Source of the DNA: Oxalobacteraceae bacterium
GTDB lineage: Bacteria > Pseudomonadota > Gammaproteobacteria > Burkholderiales > Burkholderiaceae_D
Reading direction: 5' to 3'
NCBI GenBank assembly: GCA_021768485.1
Contig: JAIZVZ010000024.1
Span: 1 to 48,846 of the forward strand
DNA length: 48,846 bases
Positions 1 through 6,826 of this stretch are shown in pieces (position 1 is the first letter of the stretch; each line of letters begins with the position of its first letter). The notes beneath the pieces are model-generated. The model was given only the letters and a program-made list of their open reading frames with translations, was not told the origin of the DNA and did not search any database. The position numbers were made by a program, and so were the translations under genes.

Positions 1-419
1 CCACCGCCGCCGCCTCGGCCGCCGCCCGATCCACCACTTGCGCCGCCGCCCTGGAAAGCACCAGCGAACGCAGTGCCGGCCGTCGCATGGCGATAGGCCT
101 GCTGCATCTTGCGCGCGCGGGTGCCGGGGTCTTCGTAAAGTCGATCCCAATCCAGATCAGTAAACGACGAGCCAGACTGGCCGGTAGCCTTGATCCGATT
201 TCGAAGACCGGTCGAGATCCGCGTCAGCTCGTTGAGCCGCTGCTCAATCTTCTTGATGTCCTCGACGGCCGCCTTGTCGACCGGGTTGAATTTCGTCTTG
301 TTGGCCTGGGAAACTTTCTGAGCAATGCCGTTCAGCTTTTCACCGAGCGCGGCAGCAGCCGCTGCGGCGCTTGAACTATCAAGCTCCGCCTTGACCCCGA
401 TTTTTACTTCATTGCTCAT
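1..419 (-). CDS. Tail tape measure protein, N-terminal part (runs off the window)
   Basis: Reading leftward from an ATG at 419, an open frame of 139 codons continues past the window edge. It begins MSNEVKIGVKAELD, followed by an Ala-rich helix, a coiled-coil-like Lys/Glu/Gln segment (about residues 25-75) and a Gly/Ser-rich linker at the edge. Tape measure proteins set tail length and fill the tail tube; coiled coils and Gly/Ala-rich linkers are typical of them. Position supports the call: it lies directly downstream of two overlapping tail chaperone genes, tube and sheath, the usual myovirus order. Its ATG overlaps the stop of the preceding gene by 4 nt, so translation is probably coupled. 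The assignment rests mainly on gene order, because only the first part is visible. Confidence 0.75.
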   Translation of the reverse strand, partial: MSNEVKIGVKAELDSSSAAAAAAALGEKLNGIAQKVSQANKTKFNPVDKAAVEDIKKIEQRLNELTRISTGLRNRIKATGQSGSSFTDLDWDRLYEDPGTRARKMQQAYRHATAGTAFAGAFQGGGASGGSGGGRGGGG

Positions 420-634
420 ACAATTTCCCAGTCATCAGGGTTTTCCTCCATCTGCTTCAGGATGGCATCCTTGTCGAAATCATCATCCGACAGCTCTTCG
501 CCAGGCGGCTTGTTGAAGTAGTCATGCGCCCAGTATTCGGTCTCGATCTGCTCGATCGTCGCGTTCAAAAAGCGCGGATCAGTCGGCGCCAGATTGAACT
601 TGCGCCGAAACCAAAACTCCAGGCTCTGCGCCAT
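416..634 (-). CDS. Tail assembly chaperone, distal part (possible frameshift product)
   Basis: A 72-aa acidic protein (MAQSLEFWFRRKFNL... ending DDWEIV) lies between the upstream chaperone-type gene and the tape measure. In many contractile and non-contractile phages two overlapping frames here encode G and G-T chaperone forms joined by programmed frameshifting; the shifted product binds the tape measure protein. This frame overlaps the upstream gene by 56 nt and is offset by +1 (equivalently -2). The frame is open well upstream of its ATG. The nearest SD-like run (AAGGA) is only 1-2 nt from the ATG, so independent initiation looks poor, which favours a frameshift. No family is recognised from sequence alone. 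Confidence 0.65.
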   Translation of the reverse strand: MAQSLEFWFRRKFNLAPTDPRFLNATIEQIETEYWAHDYFNKPPGEELSDDDFDKDAILKQMEENPDDWEIV

Positions 635-989
635 TTCCTTGCCCGCTCGCTTCGACAGGCGCGGCCTTTCCTTTGCGAAAGGAGTATTCTTTATCCCGCA
701 GCGCGCGGTGCACCTTGATGATCTTCGCGTAGGTTTCCTCGTCCAGCGGATCCATCTCGTCGACGTCCCAGCCGTCCGGAGCGGTAACGGTCAACACTCG
801 CAACTGCGACACGGCGCCGGCCATGATACCAAGCCATTCCGATGGCACTGGAATGCCTTGCGTCATCACCGAATACTCGACGGCGATCTGCATCTCATCG
901 GCCAGCTTGCGCTTGGCGAACGAGAAGCGACCGACGCCCTCGACATCAATGAAAAAGTCAGTTGCGGATGGCTGGCGTGATGGCTTCAT
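579..989 (-). CDS. Tail assembly chaperone, proximal part
   Basis: 136-aa protein beginning MKPSRQPSATDFFIDVEGVG. The opening segment is the kind of beta-rich start seen in tail chaperones, and the Ala/Gly/Gln-rich tail lies in the overlap with the next frame. It follows the tube gene and precedes the tape measure, the standard place for the G-type chaperone. A promoter-like element (1025-1040) lies about 36 nt upstream and a terminator for the tube gene precedes that, so this gene starts its own transcript. The predicted leader is about 29 nt and has an AAGG run 8 nt before the ATG. The function call is positional. Confidence 0.65.
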   Translation of the reverse strand: MKPSRQPSATDFFIDVEGVGRFSFAKRKLADEMQIAVEYSVMTQGIPVPSEWLGIMAGAVSQLRVLTVTAPDGWDVDEMDPLDEETYAKIIKVHRALRDKEYSFRKGKAAPVEASGQGNGAEPGVLVSAQVQSGAD

Positions 990-1024
990 TATGGTGACCT
1001 TGGATGGAATGGACGGTAGCCATC

Positions 1025-1040
1025 AGGATAAGGTCACGAC
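1025..1040 (-). promoter_or_regulatory. Phage promoter-like element (CGTGA-N3-TATCCT)
   Basis: On the minus strand it reads GTCGTGA-CCT-TATCCT. It belongs to the recurring element described in the findings and sits just after the tube-gene terminator, upstream of the chaperone gene. Predicted start of transcription is near 1018. Confidence 0.7.
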
Positions 1041-1041
1041 G

Positions 1042-1067
1042 AAAAAAAGCCCGCTCGTGGCGGGCTT
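1042..1067 (-). terminator. Rho-independent terminator after the tail tube gene
   Basis: Perfect 8-bp stem AAGCCCGC/GCGGGCTT with a 5-nt loop. On the minus strand it is followed by a run of seven T. It closes the sheath-tube transcript. Confidence 0.85.
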
Positions 1068-1087
1068 CTTCTGGACCACAGCGCCGA

Positions 1088-1513
1088 TTAGGCGCCGGTG
1101 CCGCTAACGTCCAGCGCGTTGAACGTGCCACTTGACATCACGATGGCATGCTTGCTCACTTCCAGGTCGCCGGACGCGAACGAAACGCCCATGTACTTGC
1201 GCAACAGCGTGCCGTCGTCCTTCGAGTAATACTCGATATCGAACACGCGACCGAGCAGCATGTCGTCGCCGTTCTCAACTGCGATGCCCAGCTCGCGCAT
1301 CGATTTCTTGTTGAGCACCATGGTGCTGATGCTCAGGTTGTGGCGGGCCATGGTCGGCACGTATTCGACGGCATGAATATCGCCGACGCCGCTGGCGGCC
1401 TCCGGCGCGTAGTCATCGCTCGAACGAACCGACTGGATGAGGCCGACCTGCTGGCCGTCCAGCAGGACCACGATCCGGTTACCGGAGCGAACGTTTTGGT
1501 TGATTTGAGACAT
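1088..1513 (-). CDS. Contractile tail tube protein
   Basis: 141-aa protein beginning MSQINQNVRSGNRIVVLLDG, with a beta-rich sequence and a segment describing a mixed strand pattern around residues 90-125 (FDIEYYSKDDGTLLRKYMG). Length and pattern match tail tube proteins of phages with contractile tails, which polymerise into the inner tube of the tail. It directly follows the sheath gene (12-nt gap) with a clear AAGGAGC Shine-Dalgarno 7 nt before ATG, and a strong terminator follows. The order sheath, tube, chaperones, tape measure is diagnostic of a myovirus tail module. Confidence 0.8.
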   Translation of the reverse strand: MSQINQNVRSGNRIVVLLDGQQVGLIQSVRSSDDYAPEAASGVGDIHAVEYVPTMARHNLSISTMVLNKKSMRELGIAVENGDDMLLGRVFDIEYYSKDDGTLLRKYMGVSFASGDLEVSKHAIVMSSGTFNALDVSGTGA

Positions 1514-1524
1514 TTTCTAGCTCC

Positions 1525-3252
1525 TTAGGCTGCTGCCGTTGCCGTGCCGCTGTACGGCTGGATGTAGGCAACGCTCTCGACGAAGTTGACCGGGATCACC
1601 GGCGAGGCCTGCCATTTCACTGCAATGACGTCGCCGACCAGCGAGGCCGTCACACCGGTGAAGGCTGGGCTATCTGCATCACCCACCAGGATGCCAGGAC
1701 CGACCGGCTCAGCCTGCGCCAGCTGCGTCAGCGCAGTGGTCGTCAGGCTGACCGCGCGGCCCAAGGTCAGCGGGCCGGCCTTCTGGCCGATCAGCACCTT
1801 GTGAGCGGTGCGCACGGTGCGCATCATGTAGTCGACGGCGGCGCCGCACGATACTTCGACGCGATTGTACTTCTCATCGGTCAGCCAGGTGCTGATCGAC
1901 TGCACCACCTTGTACGAACCATCGTCGTCTTGGTGCACGCACAGCACGCCGCCGTTGATCAGCGCATCGGTCTCGGTTGGTTTTCGCAGCAGACGTTCCA
2001 GGCCGCGTACCTTGATCGACTTGTTGGTCAGCGCGGTGCCCGGGCTCACGCCGCTGAATGCGCCGGCGATCAGCGCGGCGGTCATGTACGGCGGCATCAG
2101 AACCAGGTTGCTGTTCGCATCGTAGTCGTAGTAGCCCAGGTGAACCAGCGAGGTGCGGTCGCTGTTCAGCGCGGCGGCGGCGGTGATCGCGGCGGCGTTG
2201 GTCGAGCCCGATGGCATGCCGCAGATGCCGCGGCGTTCGCGGAACATGGTGTTCGACATGAACACGCAATGCGCATCGTTCATCGCGTGGATGGCAGGAT
2301 CCGAGGAGATCGGTGTCACCCACTGCACGTCAGCAGTCTGCAGCGTGGTATATGCGTTGCTCCACTCGGTGTTCGTGGTAGTGCCATCGCTGCCGCCGGA
2401 CAGGTATGTGAAGGCCAGCGTTGCTGGAGGCTTGCCGGCGTTGCTGGCGCGCGTCGCGGTGATGTAGCCTTCGCCCGTGCCGTTGATCCAGTCGATTGCA
2501 GCCTGCAGGTCGGCGCGCACCGTGTAGAGTGCGGTTTTGACATCGACCGAGGTCACATAGTCCAGCGCATTCAGCGTGGCCTTGGCGCCGTTACCTTCCA
2601 GCACGGTCGCCGAGAAGCTGGCCACCGCATTAATGCGGTCCACCACCTGCTGCACAGTCGGATAGGTCGCCAGGTCAATAGTGGCTACCGTGGTGCCGGT
2701 CGGCGCCGCCAGGGTCAGCGTGGTGCCGCTGATCGTCATGGTCGCACTGGCCTGCGCGCCGGCGTACTGCAGGCTGAACGCCTTGCGATACACGTCGTCC
2801 TGCGAGTAGTACGAACTGCCCATCTGAGTCGTCAGCTTGGTGCCGTAGTTCGTCGCGGCCTCGACCTTCACCTTGATCTGGTTGGTGTACAGGCCATAGC
2901 CGGTCGAGACCAGGTTGATAGCCGCTGCCGGCGTCGAGTCGTTCAGCGTCAGCGACGCCTGAGTGGCCGGGTTCACACGGATAGCGATGATCGTCGCAGG
3001 ACCAGTGGTCTCGGAGCTCGGATCGAATGCCTTCTTGATGGCCGTCAGCAGTTCGCCGTCGATCAGGTCGGCAGCGGCTTCGTCAGGCGAGCCATAGGTC
3101 AGCACGGTGTTCGGCTTGCCGCCGGACGAACGGCCAATGAAGGCGGCCACGTTGCCGACGCTCAGGCTTTGAGCGTTCATCGCCGTATCGACAACAGCGG
3201 ACATTACCGCCGGAGTCGTGTACGAGCGACCGTTAAAGAATACAGTAGACAT
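1525..3252 (-). CDS. Contractile tail sheath protein
   Basis: 575-aa protein. The N-terminus (STVFFNGRSYTTPAV) is followed by a segment typical of sheath proteins (NVAAFIGRSSGGKPN; TVLTYGSPDEAAADL, residues about 35-65), and the C-terminal third contains RVEVSCGAAVDYMMRTVRTAHK, like the conserved sheath core that contacts the tube. Sheath subunits form the helical contractile sleeve around the tube. Length fits the family (about 400-650 aa), with a polymorphic outer domain in the middle. It sits between small connector genes and the tube gene, has an AAGGA Shine-Dalgarno, and shares a transcript with the tube gene. Confidence 0.88.
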   Translation of the reverse strand: MSTVFFNGRSYTTPAVMSAVVDTAMNAQSLSVGNVAAFIGRSSGGKPNTVLTYGSPDEAAADLIDGELLTAIKKAFDPSSETTGPATIIAIRVNPATQASLTLNDSTPAAAINLVSTGYGLYTNQIKVKVEAATNYGTKLTTQMGSSYYSQDDVYRKAFSLQYAGAQASATMTISGTTLTLAAPTGTTVATIDLATYPTVQQVVDRINAVASFSATVLEGNGAKATLNALDYVTSVDVKTALYTVRADLQAAIDWINGTGEGYITATRASNAGKPPATLAFTYLSGGSDGTTTNTEWSNAYTTLQTADVQWVTPISSDPAIHAMNDAHCVFMSNTMFRERRGICGMPSGSTNAAAITAAAALNSDRTSLVHLGYYDYDANSNLVLMPPYMTAALIAGAFSGVSPGTALTNKSIKVRGLERLLRKPTETDALINGGVLCVHQDDDGSYKVVQSISTWLTDEKYNRVEVSCGAAVDYMMRTVRTAHKVLIGQKAGPLTLGRAVSLTTTALTQLAQAEPVGPGILVGDADSPAFTGVTASLVGDVIAVKWQASPVIPVNFVESVAYIQPYSGTATAAA

Positions 3253-3261
3253 GGCTCGTCC

Positions 3262-3555
3262 TTAAACTGGTTTGGTGGTGAAGGCCGCGAAGCGGTCGTT
3301 GAATGCCGACTCGACATCCTTGATGGTGCCGGCCGCCGTCTCGGTGTAGTGGAACGCCGCGATCAGCTCGACGCGACTATCCTTCGAGGACAGCCGCTGG
3401 CAGAATTCGTACAGGGTCAGATCCTGCTCTGCAGGTGCCGGCTCCGCAGCGACCTGGTCGGCGCTGACTGCAACATCTGCCACCTGATCAACAGCGGTAT
3501 CGGTCGACACCTGATCTGCGTCAGCAGTGGTATCGGTTTTCTTGGTAGTTGCCAT
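3262..3555 (-). CDS. Small acidic protein upstream of the sheath
   Basis: 97 aa from ATG at 3555 (MATTKKTDTTADADQ). This start is preferred because a GGAG motif lies 5 nt upstream and because the frame upstream of it overlaps the preceding gene. The N-terminal half is a low-complexity stretch rich in Thr, Asp, Val, Ala and Gln. The C-terminal half (LTLYEFCQRLSSKDSRVELIAAFHYTE) looks folded and helical. It begins 2 nt after the preceding stop. Similar small genes often sit beside sheath genes; no function is recognised. Confidence 0.7.
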   Translation of the reverse strand: MATTKKTDTTADADQVSTDTAVDQVADVAVSADQVAAEPAPAEQDLTLYEFCQRLSSKDSRVELIAAFHYTETAAGTIKDVESAFNDRFAAFTTKPV

Positions 3556-3557
3556 TT

Positions 3558-4391
3558 TTACTCCGTCAGTGTGTGTGTCACGTTCTCGATTACGCCAACT
3601 GGACCGCCAACGTGCACAGGCGATACGCAGGAAAAGTTGTTCATGCACTGGTACATCGGCGCCGGGTACTCACCATTCACAGCGTCGATATCGTGCTGGC
3701 TGAAACTGATCTGCTGGATACACTTGGAAGCGAATACTTCCAGATTGCCCATGATGATGCGGCGCAGCGCCTTGCGCAGTTCGATCCGCTCATCGCTGTT
3801 CGACGACCAGCCGATCACTGTGATCTGCACGGACGAAAGCCAGCTTTGATCCTCATCCCAGCCGATGCCGGTAATGTCCAACTCATCGCCGCCGATGGTC
3901 TCACCGATGCCGCGCTCGCCAGGCTCCTCGCTCTCCAGATGGACGGTTACCAGCGGAAGTCGCAGGTCTCGCTCCAGTGACGGCGGCGCCGTGAACACCT
4001 GGATGTAGCCGAGCTCGGGCAAAAAATTCCCGCGCTGGCACTCAACCAGCAGGCCAGCCTCCAGGCGATCGCGCAGCATGCCCAACACGTCCGGCGAATT
4101 GTCGACGTAGTCAGCCGTCGGCGTGCCGTAGTTCGTCTCCCCAGCCGTCCATGTCGCCCCGTCGACCGTGTAGTACGGCCGATAGAACGCCATTTGTTCA
4201 TTTTGAAGACTCTCGACGTCCGTGAAGATTGGTTCGTTGCCCTCATAGGCTACGATGGCGCCGGCGTCCGTCGGCCCGGTGAAGGTATCCGCCGCCTTGC
4301 GCAGAACGCGCCACGAAATGGCGTCGTCAGGCGGCTGGAGAAACAGCCGCAGCGCGTTGCCAATATGGAGGTTCTGAATCATCGAGATCAT
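3558..4391 (-). CDS. Probable tail-completion or connector protein
   Basis: 277 aa, beta-rich, starting MISMIQNLHIGNALRLFLQPP. The middle (DRLEAGLLVECQRGNFLPELGYIQVF... PLVTVHLESEEPGERGIG... VQITVIGWSSNSDERIELRKALRRII) has the pattern of phage proteins that hold a small domain handling pairs of values and resembles tail terminator or neck proteins. This is structural-context inference, not a firm family match. It heads the sheath-tube transcript. A promoter-like element has its hexamer exactly 6 nt before the ATG and no Shine-Dalgarno is present, so a leaderless message is predicted. Confidence 0.6.
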   Translation of the reverse strand: MISMIQNLHIGNALRLFLQPPDDAISWRVLRKAADTFTGPTDAGAIVAYEGNEPIFTDVESLQNEQMAFYRPYYTVDGATWTAGETNYGTPTADYVDNSPDVLGMLRDRLEAGLLVECQRGNFLPELGYIQVFTAPPSLERDLRLPLVTVHLESEEPGERGIGETIGGDELDITGIGWDEDQSWLSSVQITVIGWSSNSDERIELRKALRRIIMGNLEVFASKCIQQISFSQHDIDAVNGEYPAPMYQCMNNFSCVSPVHVGGPVGVIENVTHTLTE

Positions 4392-4397
4392 GGCTGG

Positions 4398-4413
4398 ATT
4401 GTCGCATCACGAC
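4398..4413 (-). promoter_or_regulatory. Promoter-like element, leaderless spacing (CGTGA-N3-GACAAT-N6-ATG)
   Basis: Minus strand: GTCGTGA-TGC-GACAAT, then CCAGCC and the ATG at 4391. A -10 hexamer with 6 nt to the start codon would place +1 on the A of ATG. No SD is present. It is divergent from the similar plus-strand element at 4419-4433. Confidence 0.75.
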
Positions 4414-4418
4414 ATTGG

Positions 4419-4433
4419 CCGTGATGGCAGAAT
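4419..4433 (+). promoter_or_regulatory. Plus-strand copy of the promoter-like element (CCGTGA-N3-CAGAAT-N6-ATG)
   Basis: CCGTGA-TGG-CAGAAT, then GGCCCC and ATG at 4440. Spacing is identical to the leaderless minus-strand copies; the hexamer is a weaker match. It is the only plus-strand copy found in the window and sits back to back with the element at 4398-4413. Confidence 0.5.
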
Positions 4434-4439
4434 GGCCCC

Positions 4440-5306
4440 ATGATCAATTATTCCATTACCTTTCAGGGCAGCATTCAGATGGAGCTCAGCCGAGGCATCA
4501 ACGCCGAGGTGCTGCCACTGATGAACCAGGCCGTGCGCGCCGTGGCGGCCGCCACGAGCACGTCATGGAAGGAGCGCGTCATGCGCGCGAGGCTGTGGAG
4601 TGGCGAGAAGGACGCCTACGCCGCCAGCATCAAATGGGAGATGACCGGCGACTTCAGCGCCGAGATCAGTAGCGACTACAAATACGCCGCCGACATCGAG
4701 ACAGGACGGCCGCCGCGCGACCTGAAAAAGATGCTGGACACCAGCTCGAAGGTACGCCGCACCAAGGACGGCCGGCGCTTCCTGATCATTCCAATGCGGC
4801 ACAACACGCCAGGCAACACCGCGCACGCTAAGGCCATGCCGACCAGCGTATATGGCCTCGCCAAGCAGATGAAGCCGTCACGCGTGGTAGCCGAAGGGCA
4901 GCGGCCAACAGGTCAAGTGATGAACCTGTCACCGAAGAGCGGCATGACGCCGGCACGCAAGCAGCCCAAATTTATGTCGAACCTCTCGACCAAGCAGCAG
5001 ATGACCGTAGCCAGCAGGGAATACGCATGGGGCGACCGCCTATCGCGCACCCAGCTGAAAGAGGCCGGCGTAGGCCTGAAAGACCGCAAGCGGTACGATG
5101 GCATGGTGCGGATGGAGACCAGCACCCCGGGCGGGAAGAAGTCCAGTTCGTTCCTGACGTTCAGGATCATGATGGAGGGAAGCCGTGGCTGGGTAATTGG
5201 AGCACAACCCGGCTTATTTTTGGCCAGGAACACAGCTCAAGAAATGCAACCAAAAGCTATTGCTGCATTCTCTGCTGCAATAGCAGCTACGTTAAAATCT
5301 AAGTAA
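4440..5306 (+). CDS. Putative virion morphogenesis / head-tail joining protein
   Basis: 288-aa basic protein encoded against the direction of all neighbouring structural genes. Visible segments: YKYAADIETGRPPRDLKKML (about residues 81-100), a basic patch RRTKDGRRFLIIPMRHN, and a C-terminal GWVIGAQPGLFLARNTAQEMQP. The last resembles the ends of HK97-gp10-like or Mu-virion-morphogenesis-like proteins, where a GW..PA.PG.F motif recurs; this is a weak pattern-based call. The start codon lies 6 nt after a promoter-like hexamer, with no SD. The last 70 nt overlap the 3' end of the convergent homing endonuclease gene, and the sequence turns AT-rich from about 5185 on, unlike the rest of the gene. 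Confidence 0.6.
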   Translation: MINYSITFQGSIQMELSRGINAEVLPLMNQAVRAVAAATSTSWKERVMRARLWSGEKDAYAASIKWEMTGDFSAEISSDYKYAADIETGRPPRDLKKMLDTSSKVRRTKDGRRFLIIPMRHNTPGNTAHAKAMPTSVYGLAKQMKPSRVVAEGQRPTGQVMNLSPKSGMTPARKQPKFMSNLSTKQQMTVASREYAWGDRLSRTQLKEAGVGLKDRKRYDGMVRMETSTPGGKKSSSFLTFRIMMEGSRGWVIGAQPGLFLARNTAQEMQPKAIAAFSAAIAATLKSK

Positions 5307-5986
5307 TTCCACGAGTATCCACCGTGGGATTTCCTACGACCGGAGCACACGCTAGAAATATTGTTTGGATTGAATCCATGCTTCTTTGCATCAGCGATAC
5401 ATTTAAACTCCAACACGTTGCCATCCTTCAAAGAAACACCTCTAACAGACCGAGCTACTGGACTATTTTCCCCGCTTTTACCAAAGAAGTGATTTAGTCG
5501 ACCAGATTTTGAGGCCGACAGTTTTTCACGAGTCTCCGTTGATGGTGATTTTCCAAAATTTGGATGATTTTCGCCAGAAAATCGTATCGAAAAAGCCAGG
5601 CGCATTTCGTCCGTAATGACCTGTGGTTTTCTGTTCTTTCTTGCTTTCTCAATCATTTCCTGTGTGAACTTAAAACCACGTGTGGGCGCTTTGACATCCC
5701 TAGAGATATTCAAGCAGCATCTCCATCCATGCATTTCGTCAAGCCACCACTGCTCTAACTCGTCGATCACCGTTTCAGTTACCGTCTCCATGACCTGAAA
5801 CGAAAACGAGTTTTGTCCATACTTTGTGTAAACTGCTTGAAGACGAGCATTGTGATGACGGCCCGCCTTGAGCAGCCACTTATGACGCGACCATCGGACT
5901 GATGGCCGCGTAGACTGGCCGACGTAAAAGAGCCGATGGCCACTCGGCATATCACAGGTGATCAAATAGATGCTGGAGACTGTCAT
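5237..5986 (-). CDS. GIY-YIG homing endonuclease with NUMOD3/NUMOD1-type DNA-binding modules
   Basis: 249 aa. The N-terminal GIY-YIG nuclease appears as SIYLITC (residues 5-11) and FYVGQS (20-25), followed by an Arg/His region (RWSRHKW), the YGQNSF block and a catalytic-type Glu in DELEQWW. NUMOD3-type repeats follow (ENHPNFGKS; LNHFFGKSGENS, about 145-185), then a NUMOD1/IENR1-like module (VRGVSLKDGNVLEF... NNISSVCSGRRKSHGGYSWNYL). Such freestanding endonucleases cut cognate sites in related phages and spread by repair. The region is clearly more AT-rich than its surroundings. GGAGG abuts the ATG with almost no spacer. The C-terminal 23 residues are antisense to the end of the neighbouring gene; the original stop may have followed NYLDF. 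Confidence 0.92.
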   Translation of the reverse strand: MTVSSIYLITCDMPSGHRLFYVGQSTRPSVRWSRHKWLLKAGRHHNARLQAVYTKYGQNSFSFQVMETVTETVIDELEQWWLDEMHGWRCCLNISRDVKAPTRGFKFTQEMIEKARKNRKPQVITDEMRLAFSIRFSGENHPNFGKSPSTETREKLSASKSGRLNHFFGKSGENSPVARSVRGVSLKDGNVLEFKCIADAKKHGFNPNNISSVCSGRRKSHGGYSWNYLDFNVAAIAAENAAIAFGCIS

Positions 5987-6008
5987 CCTCCAATCTTACC
6001 ATAAACGA

Positions 6009-6665
6009 TCAACCTGAAACGTTAGACCGGCCGAACAGATCGAACAGGCGCAGCGGCGCCCGCTTCGGCAACCTTGCGCCGCTGTGCTCTCCTCGGTCGC
6101 TTGGCGTTGATAGGAACACGAAATATTCATCATACTTGCTGCCGGTGATCGAATAGATCGCTCCAGGGAGCGGACCATCGCCATTCGGCCAAGACAGGTT
6201 GCCCAGCGCATCCACCACCGGCATCGGGTAATCCACCGGCTGCCGCGTGGTCGGGTCCAGTGTGAATACGCGCTCGAACCGAGCAACGCTGAACAGCAGC
6301 CGCTCCGACGGCGAGCCGCGCTTGAGTGGCTGCGAGAATACCGTTGTGGAGTTGAGCATCAGAACGCGATCGTACTGGCCGATGTTATCGTACATGACCG
6401 AATTTTCGGGGATCGACATCAGCATATCGCCAGACTCGAACATGCCGGGCGCCCCATTCTCCATGTCGACGGCCTGGTGCGCTACACCGGCAACTGTCTC
6501 GATCAGTGGATCCCACAGCCGGCCCTTGCCATTGCACAGCTGGTGCTTTGGGTCTGGCGCCCCACTGTCAGGGTTCACGCACGCGCAGGCATACGATCGG
6601 CGCCATCCTAGCTGCTGGCCAATTTTCCCGAGAAACCGGTCAAATCGTCTTGGGCTCAGATACAC
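6009..6665 (-). CDS. Neck/connector-type virion protein, Cys-rich N-terminus
   Basis: 218 aa from a GTG at 6665 that lies inside the end of the preceding small gene (10-nt overlap), suggesting coupling. The N-terminus has a CACVNPDSGAPDPKHQLCNGKG segment (about residues 27-48; three Cys plus His), a possible metal or disulfide site, and the remainder is beta-rich. It lies in the string of small genes between capsid and tail where head-closure proteins are encoded. No precise family is recognised. The 3' end abuts the AT-rich homing-endonuclease cassette. Confidence 0.65.
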   Translation of the reverse strand: MYLSPRRFDRFLGKIGQQLGWRRSYACACVNPDSGAPDPKHQLCNGKGRLWDPLIETVAGVAHQAVDMENGAPGMFESGDMLMSIPENSVMYDNIGQYDRVLMLNSTTVFSQPLKRGSPSERLLFSVARFERVFTLDPTTRQPVDYPMPVVDALGNLSWPNGDGPLPGAIYSITGSKYDEYFVFLSTPSDRGEHSGARLPKRAPLRLFDLFGRSNVSG

Positions 6666-6826
6666 GTCGCCCCCTGTACCGGCTGGCCAGACAATGGGCC
6701 GCCGTTGGCATCAAAACGTTTTGCCAGCACCTCGGTCGGCATCGACGTAAAAACGCCGCCACCCAGGTGTTTCATCATGATGCCGTTCAGCATCACGATC
6801 TCGCCGACTTTCAATTCAGTGCTCAT
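6656..6826 (-). CDS. Small protein in the neck gene cluster (56 aa)
   Basis: ATG at 6826, stop at 6656: MSTELKVGEIVMLNGIMMKH, then LGGGVFTSMPTEVLAKRFDA and a short tail ending GATCI. The ATG overlaps the preceding gene's stop (ATGA), and the next gene starts inside its 3' end, so it is embedded in a coupled string. The sequence looks like a compact beta fold (KVGEIVMLNG). It fills exactly the gap that would otherwise be an unexplained 150 nt. Confidence 0.75.
   Translation of the reverse strand: MSTELKVGEIVMLNGIMMKHLGGGVFTSMPTEVLAKRFDANGGPLSGQPVQGATCI

Noticed and set aside
1801-3849. Long plus-strand open frame (682 codons) opposite the sheath gene
   Set aside because: His/Arg/Val-rich composition of an antisense shadow in GC-rich DNA; the minus-strand sheath frame is clearly the coding one.
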